Positions 60,009 to 64,000 of a stretch of 64,000 bases of DNA are shown piece by piece. The DNA comes from Paragorgia papillata (lineage: Eukaryota; Cnidaria; Anthozoa; Scleralcyonacea; Coralliidae). Numbering within the stretch: position 1 is the first letter of the stretch; the number at the start of each line of letters is the position of its first letter. The stretch is from NCBI GenBank assembly GCA_035771165.1, contig JAWNZC010000103.1:932501-996500 (forward strand), read 5' to 3'. The notes under the pieces were generated by a model, which saw only the letters and a list, made by a program, of their open reading frames with translations, did not search any database and had not been told where the DNA came from. The translations under genes and the position numbers were made by a program.

Positions 60009-63000
60009 AAGGGTGAAGTCTCGGAAAGCCAAGCATAAAAGGGTTTTAGATTTTTTTAGATTTAATAACTTTATTGCCTATAGCAACTGGTGGTCAAACA
60101 GAGCGAAATGCCCCAATTGAACATGACTACCATGATGTAAGTGTTGGTTTTGCGGAGGGAGGAAAACCGGAGAACCCGGCGAAAAACCCTCGAAGCACAG
60201 GAGAGATCAACTACAACTCTACTCACATTAGTTTCCAGCTCGACAATGGGGTCATTCCCAAGCGGTCACCCATCCAAGTACTAACCCCATCTAACCGGTC
60301 TTAACTTTTGGTGAGAGGCAGCGCGCTAACAGCACACGCCACCCGTGCTCCCCAAGTTAAAGAGTAAAGAAGCACAAAATGTAGAAAATAGCCGTGGTAA
60401 GTTGGCAACAACAACCAGATAGTGAGAGGACTAAGTAAAACTCGACTATTCACTTGTAATTTTAAAAAAACCATAAAAATTACGAAGGGTCCATCACAGA
60501 ACATTTAAGAATATAAAGCGCTGCCAACCCCTGATTCGTTAAGTTGGATCTCCACTAAGCGCAAAATGCCGCGCGCCCGACTTTTCTATTGTATAAATTG
60601 AATAGTTTTCTACACATAAAGGCCTAGCCAAACGCTTTCAACATTTCATTCAACATTGTTGAATTTAACCGTGATTCAACATGTTGAAAGTGTTTGGCCA
60701 CCCTGTTGAATGACGTTGAACGAAATTTGAACATGTTCCAGGGGCGGATCTAGGATTTTTGTCACCTTAGTCCAAAAATATTTGGGTTCCAGGGGGGGGA
60801 GGGTGGTCCCCCAGAAAATTTTTTAATTTTCGGTCTGAAATGCTATTTTCTGCATTCTGAAGGCACTACAGTGAGGAAAATCTCAGATTTCAACTTGCAT
60901 TTTCTAAGTATCATTATGTCCAAAAATTATTTTGTCCAAATGGAAATTGTTTCATTTTGTATTTCATTTGAGAAACAATTTTACAATTTACTGTATATGC
61001 TACAGTAATTAAAATATCAGATTTAATTATTTTAACCAATAAATAAACAACAGATATAATATATCTACTTCAAATATTTAATGAGATTCATGACTTCAAA
61101 TATTTTATATGAAACTGATAACCATACTGCAGGTTGGACCATTTCACTCTATGCAGGAGCTCAAAACAGAGCTGTATAGGCAATTCCCAGATGCCTCAGA
61201 CCTAAAACATTTAAATACTATGTCAACTTCAAAAATGTTGTAGGCCTAACTCAGTCTCTCTATATTAAGGGCTTGTTTACATGGAGGTATTACCCTAGTC
61301 ACTAGGTTACTCTAGCACGCTGTTTACCCTAGCACTCATACATTTCCTGTGTTTTTTTGTTTGTCGTATTTACAAGGACACTAGGTGACTAGGGTAACCC
61401 AGGTGCTAGGGTAACCCGGGTGCTAGGGTAACCCTATCACCACACTAGTAAACGCATTTGGTAGGGATAACTCGCCTACCCAGGACAACTTTTTACTTGT
61501 TCCAGGCTTCTTGTCATTAGTGCTTGGTAACCACATCTGAGTTGACCCAGGCAGCAGGGTGACTCAACCTAACTTTGACCCAGAGGGGTAACCCTACCTT
61601 GAAAACAGGCCGTAACCATGGTCTCTCATATCAAATAGCATGAATATGATTGCCAAACCTCACTATCTATTTTATGAATTTATGAAGTAGTCTACATTAT
61701 CCAATCTGGACAAAATCCTTTAACTTGTATTTCAATTCTTGCTACAATGCTAGTCTCAAAATCATATTAATATTCAATTAAGTTAAAAATACAAGAAGGG
61801 GAAACCCTGAATGAATTTGAGCTACTTGCGCTACAAACTCATCGTGAAAATGGCCTATTACTCCCAACCAGCTAGAAATATATTAATAAATAAGATTCTA
61901 ATTTGAAGACATGCCATGTGGTCTCAATCGTGGCGAAGGTTGTTATTGTCAAATTATTAAAATTCCGTGTAGAATATAAATATGTCTTTATACGTCGAAC
62001 GAACTTAAAGAAACTAGAAAATAATTAAGGCAGAAAAATCTGCTTACCTGAGAGCAGCGCGAGGTTTCTTCTTGCCATTGTTGGCGTATATTACCACGTA
62101 TATCTCAGTGCTAAAATTCCTTTGAGGCGTCTTGGCAATCTTGGTAAAATGCTCCTTTGCGCAAAGCATCCTCCGCTTGTTGACCCTCGAGTCGACGGTA
62201 TTAAACTTACCGATTTATAAATCTCGCGCAACACATCTCGTCGTTGTCCTTCAATGTGTTCAAAGCGAATACATCAAGATCTATCACGTTTGTATTAGGC
62301 AAAGCCATGTTCGAAACGAAAGAATCCGCTCATTCCGCTGTAGTGATAGCAAGTTAGTCAGAATCGATCACTGATCAGTCCACAAATCAGTCGAGAACTA
62401 CAAAGTAAAACGCCGCTAAACCAATCCGTGCTCTTCATAAAGAGCTATTGAAAAATTAAGCCAATCAGAAAGGGTGATACAAGGGGTCTAAATCCGTCGA
62501 GAAAGACAAAGAAATCCGGCGAACATCCGCCAAACCAATCACAGGTCGCTATAAAGTCTAATTTATAAATTCAACCAATCACAGCGGCTGATACAATAGC
62601 CTCAAATCCGTCGAGAAAGAACAAAGTCAACCGCGCGGCGCGGGTTAACATGCCGGTCGGCAGTCTTACCTAGTCCATTTTTTCTTTCGGATTTTTTATA
62701 CCTTAGTCGTATGACTTATTTGACTAACGCTAAATCCGCCCCTGTGTTCACGTTTTCGTTCAACATGCGTTCAACAATGTTGAACGATGTTGCATGAAAT
62801 GTTGAAAGCGTTTGGCCAGGCCTTAACGTGCTTTCTAATATTTCATTCCAAATAAAAACTTACAAGACAAAAGAGGGGGAAATCGAGTGCGTCACATTTT
62901 ACGGCTAGTTGGAAATCCAGCTTTAGGGCTCTGCTCATTTTTTGCGCCTATAAATGCCCATGTAGCCACATAACATTAATGCAAGATTACGGCATGCATT

Positions 63001-63688
63001 CTACTTCAGCATATTACTATATTATTACTATTACATATACACGCAGGCTACTTACCTCCTAAAAATGGTGGGAATCCTAAACCAAACACAGCACCAATAT
63101 CACCATCAACCTTATATCAAGAAGAAAAACCCATCATTAGAAAGACAAATTCCAAAGAAGCGTAACGAGAGCATAAAGTACTCACAGCGCTGTTAAGAAT
63201 CCCTTCTTGTAAAGTCAATACAGCTTCGTTGACAAATCGGCAAGCTAAACGCATCTGAATATCTTCTGGTGAGTGGCTGGAAAGAAGACATAGTCAAACT
63301 CTATTATCATATAAAAGTACAATGCTATGTTTGACATAGCAAAGTAAAAAGGCGGCAAACCGCAACAAAATACTGACGTTTCGAGTGGAACGCTTCACCT
63401 TCACCTTCACCAAACACCACAGTACTCTGATAAAGGTCTCTGCTGGAAACGTCAGTACTGTACTGTACTGTACTGTACTGTACTGTACTGTACTGTACTG
63501 TACTGTACTGTACTGTACTGTACTGTACTGCACGTGGGAAGGATAATTTTCCCAGCTCGGCCAATAACCTTTTTTAAGAGTGTGATTTTCAGTGATGAAC
63601 CAGTCTAAGCCAAGAAAAGATTATCAGCTAACCTTCCTCGTTTCGGAATTGTGTACTTCTTCAGAATGTCCATGGCGCCACTGTTTAC
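54590..63688 (-). CDS. HADHA: Mitochondrial trifunctional enzyme alpha subunit, last four coding exons
   Basis: Encodes the C-terminal part of the 3-hydroxyacyl-CoA dehydrogenase region of the enoyl-CoA hydratase/dehydrogenase subunit of mitochondrial beta-oxidation. Exons: 63688-63633, 63276-63186, 63110-63056, 54741-54590; GT/AG borders and phases agree. Conserved blocks: [33 protein letters not shown] and [14 protein letters not shown], ending [22 protein letters not shown] stop at 54592-54590. The 8.3-kb last intron is packed with transposons. Upstream exons lie beyond the right edge. Confidence 0.94.
54826..54987. mobile_element. 162-bp MITE, TATA duplication
   Basis: Ends GAGCGTTTTCACTCA and TGAAAACGCTC; TATA at 54822-54825 and 54988-54991. 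The homologous sequence at 60062-60130 lacks it (empty site). Confidence 0.82.
55027..55920. mobile_element. Foldback element, about 420-bp arms
   Basis: AGACCTTTTCGATAATTACG at the left mirrors ACACCTTTTCGATAATTACG from the right; arms nearly identical to a short spacer at 55450-55500. Absent from the homologous sequence at about 60110-60125. Confidence 0.9.
57301..57463. mobile_element. Palindromic MITE (CTTATTAACC ends)
   Basis: CCTCTTATTAACCTCGTCCG and complement; central CAGACCTCGGTCT pairs. Shares flanking ATGTGTTGTTTCAAAATGCC with the 5907 copy. Confidence 0.8.
58029..58115. repeat. Three direct repeats of 37 bp
   Basis: GTTCATTAGTATTCTTTATA (plus TAAAATTGTAT) repeated in tandem three times, the last shortened. 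Confidence 0.9.
58376..58796. mobile_element. MULE-like MITE, 9-bp TSD CGGGGTAGT
   Basis: CAATCTCGTTCCCAGAGCCC and complement; CGGGGTAGT at 58367-58375 and 58797-58805. Plus-strand frame from ATG 58527 ([35 protein letters not shown]) as in sister copies. Confidence 0.92.
59155..59952. mobile_element. 800-bp inverted-repeat element, imperfect 9-bp TSD
   Basis: CTGCCTCCTCCGCAGGCCCT...TGCATCATGGACAGGT and complement. Flanks TATCTATGA / TATCTGTGA. Interior non-coding as far as seen. Confidence 0.78.
60062..60135. repeat. Paralogous empty site of 54806-55985
   Basis: Reads through TTTATTGCCTATAGCAACTG and GCGAAATGCCCCAATTGAAC continuously, whereas at 54811-55930 the same sequence is split by the 162-bp MITE and the 0.9-kb foldback. 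Confidence 0.85.
60150..60350 (-). mobile_element. SINE-like sequence with a 5S-rRNA-like segment
   Basis: Contains CGGAGAACCCGGCGAAAAAC, a block similar to the body of the SINE at 34140, and at 60262-60287 a stretch very close to the 5S rRNA internal region (complement TTAGTACTTGGATGGGTGAC). Ends ACCCGTGCTCCCC. Too short and rearranged for a 5S gene. Confidence 0.6.
60620..62823. mobile_element. Harbinger-like MITE split by a hAT insertion
   Basis: AGGCCTAGCCAAACGCTTTC at the left, complement at the right, TAA at 60617-60619 and 62824-62826. Without the hAT and one TSD it is about 193 bp, close to the 203-bp copy at 36255. Confidence 0.88.
60739..62744. mobile_element. hAT-like element, 2006 bp, 5-bp TSD TGTTC
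   Basis: Termini CAGGGGCGGATCTAG and complement CTAAATCCGCCCCTG; TGTTC at 60734-60738 and 62745-62749, fitting the 5-bp class of hATs. Interior contains an inverted-repeat MITE at about 61270-61620 (CCCTAGTCACTAGGTTAC words) but no recognisable transposase. Confidence 0.85.
63056..63110 (-). CDS. HADHA: HADHA penultimate exon
   Basis: 55-nt exon encoding [18 protein letters not shown], the invariant [13 protein letters not shown] block. Donor GTAAGT. Confidence 0.96.
63186..63276 (-). CDS. HADHA: HADHA exon n-2
   Basis: 91-nt exon encoding [20 protein letters not shown], then [10 protein letters not shown]. Acceptor TTCCAG, donor GTGAGT. Confidence 0.95.
63453..63530. repeat. (TACTG)n pentanucleotide array
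   Basis: About 15 perfect units inside the intron between HADHA exons n-3 and n-2; adjacent GACGTTTCGA/GAAACGTC hairpin at 63375-63455. Confidence 0.97.
63633..63688 (-). CDS. HADHA: HADHA exon n-3
   Basis: 56-nt exon encoding [18 protein letters not shown]. Joins the next exon in phase. Divergent part of the protein, so assigned mainly by splice phase and position. Confidence 0.75.
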
Positions 63689-63691
63689 CTA

Positions 63692-64000
63692 TACAAGTAA
63701 AGTATAAAGTATAAAAGTATAAGGCATAGAGTATAGAGTAGAGTGCAGAGTGTAGAGCGTAGAGTGTATATTGTATAGTGTATAGTGTATAGTGCGGAGC
63801 GCAGAGTGCAGAGTGTAGAGTGCAGAGTGCAGAGTGCAGAGTGTAGAGTGTAGAGTGCAGAGTGCAGAGTGCAGAGTGCAGAGTGCAGAGTGCAGAGTGC
63901 AGAGTGCAGAGTGCAGAGTGCAGAGTGCAGAGTGCAGAGTGCAGAGTGCAGAGTGCGGAGTGCGGAGCGCGGAGCGCGGAGCGCGGAGTGTGGAGTGTAG
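63692..64000. repeat. GAGTGCA minisatellite
   Basis: Degenerate AGTATA units pass into a 7-bp GAGTGCA array, then GAGCGCG, running off the right edge. Confidence 0.96.

Noticed and set aside
60262..60287. 5S rRNA gene
   Set aside because: Only about 26 bp resemble 5S; the rest does not, so a 5S-derived SINE is more likely.

Overview
The window looks like animal nuclear DNA, probably cnidarian and most likely anthozoan. It holds two intron-rich, conserved eukaryotic genes on the minus strand, embedded in dense small DNA transposons, foldback elements, tRNA-derived SINE-like sequences and micro/minisatellites. The species cannot be fixed from sequence alone.

Host genes. Eighteen exons between 48034 (start codon) and 740 join in one unbroken frame of 556 codons and encode a DDX10/Dbp4-type DEAD-box RNA helicase; its C-terminus lies off the left edge. 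The last four coding exons of HADHA (mitochondrial trifunctional enzyme alpha subunit) lie at 63688-54590; the rest is off the right edge. No other host gene could be supported. The introns and the 48.0-54.6 kb intergenic stretch are mostly repeats.

The main object is a near-intact 19.9-kb Polinton/Maverick (13146-33059) inside the 23.8-kb DDX10 intron between exons 9 and 10. It has 183-bp terminal inverted repeats that appear identical, and a perfect 6-bp target duplication TACGAT. It carries 24 candidate genes. These include protein-primed-type DNA polymerase B, a retroviral-type integrase, an A32/FtsK-like packaging ATPase, a double-jelly-roll major capsid protein and a single-jelly-roll penton. 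Two fibre-like proteins share an N-terminal peptide: one is collagen-like with a C1q/TNF-like head, the other is coiled coil with a lectin-like head. There are about six membrane proteins and a putative N-myristoylated protein. Accessory genes are a stand-alone archaeo-eukaryotic primase with PriCT-2 domain, a zinc-ribbon protein resembling VLTF3 late transcription factors, a tandem pair of SAP/NUMOD1-like proteins and a two-finger C2H2 gene with a nonsense codon. No Ulp1-like maturation protease was recognised.

Decay is slight: two homopolymer frameshifts in the polymerase, one in a membrane protein, and one TAG in the C2H2 gene. Identical TIRs and a perfect TSD suggest recent insertion. Candidate expression signals inside the element are a TAAATG start context at 11 of 24 genes, an upstream AAAACTTTT motif, and a repeated TTATAAC/GTTATAA palindrome after three genes, always in the sense orientation.

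The Polinton sits inside an older inverted-repeat element (about 12384-33930). Elsewhere the window records nested transposition: a hAT inside a mariner-like MITE (8-bp TSD), a hAT inside a Harbinger-like MITE (5-bp TSD), MULE-like elements with 9-bp TSDs that carry a short ORF or a 2-kb cargo, and a paralogous empty site for two insertions in the HADHA intron.
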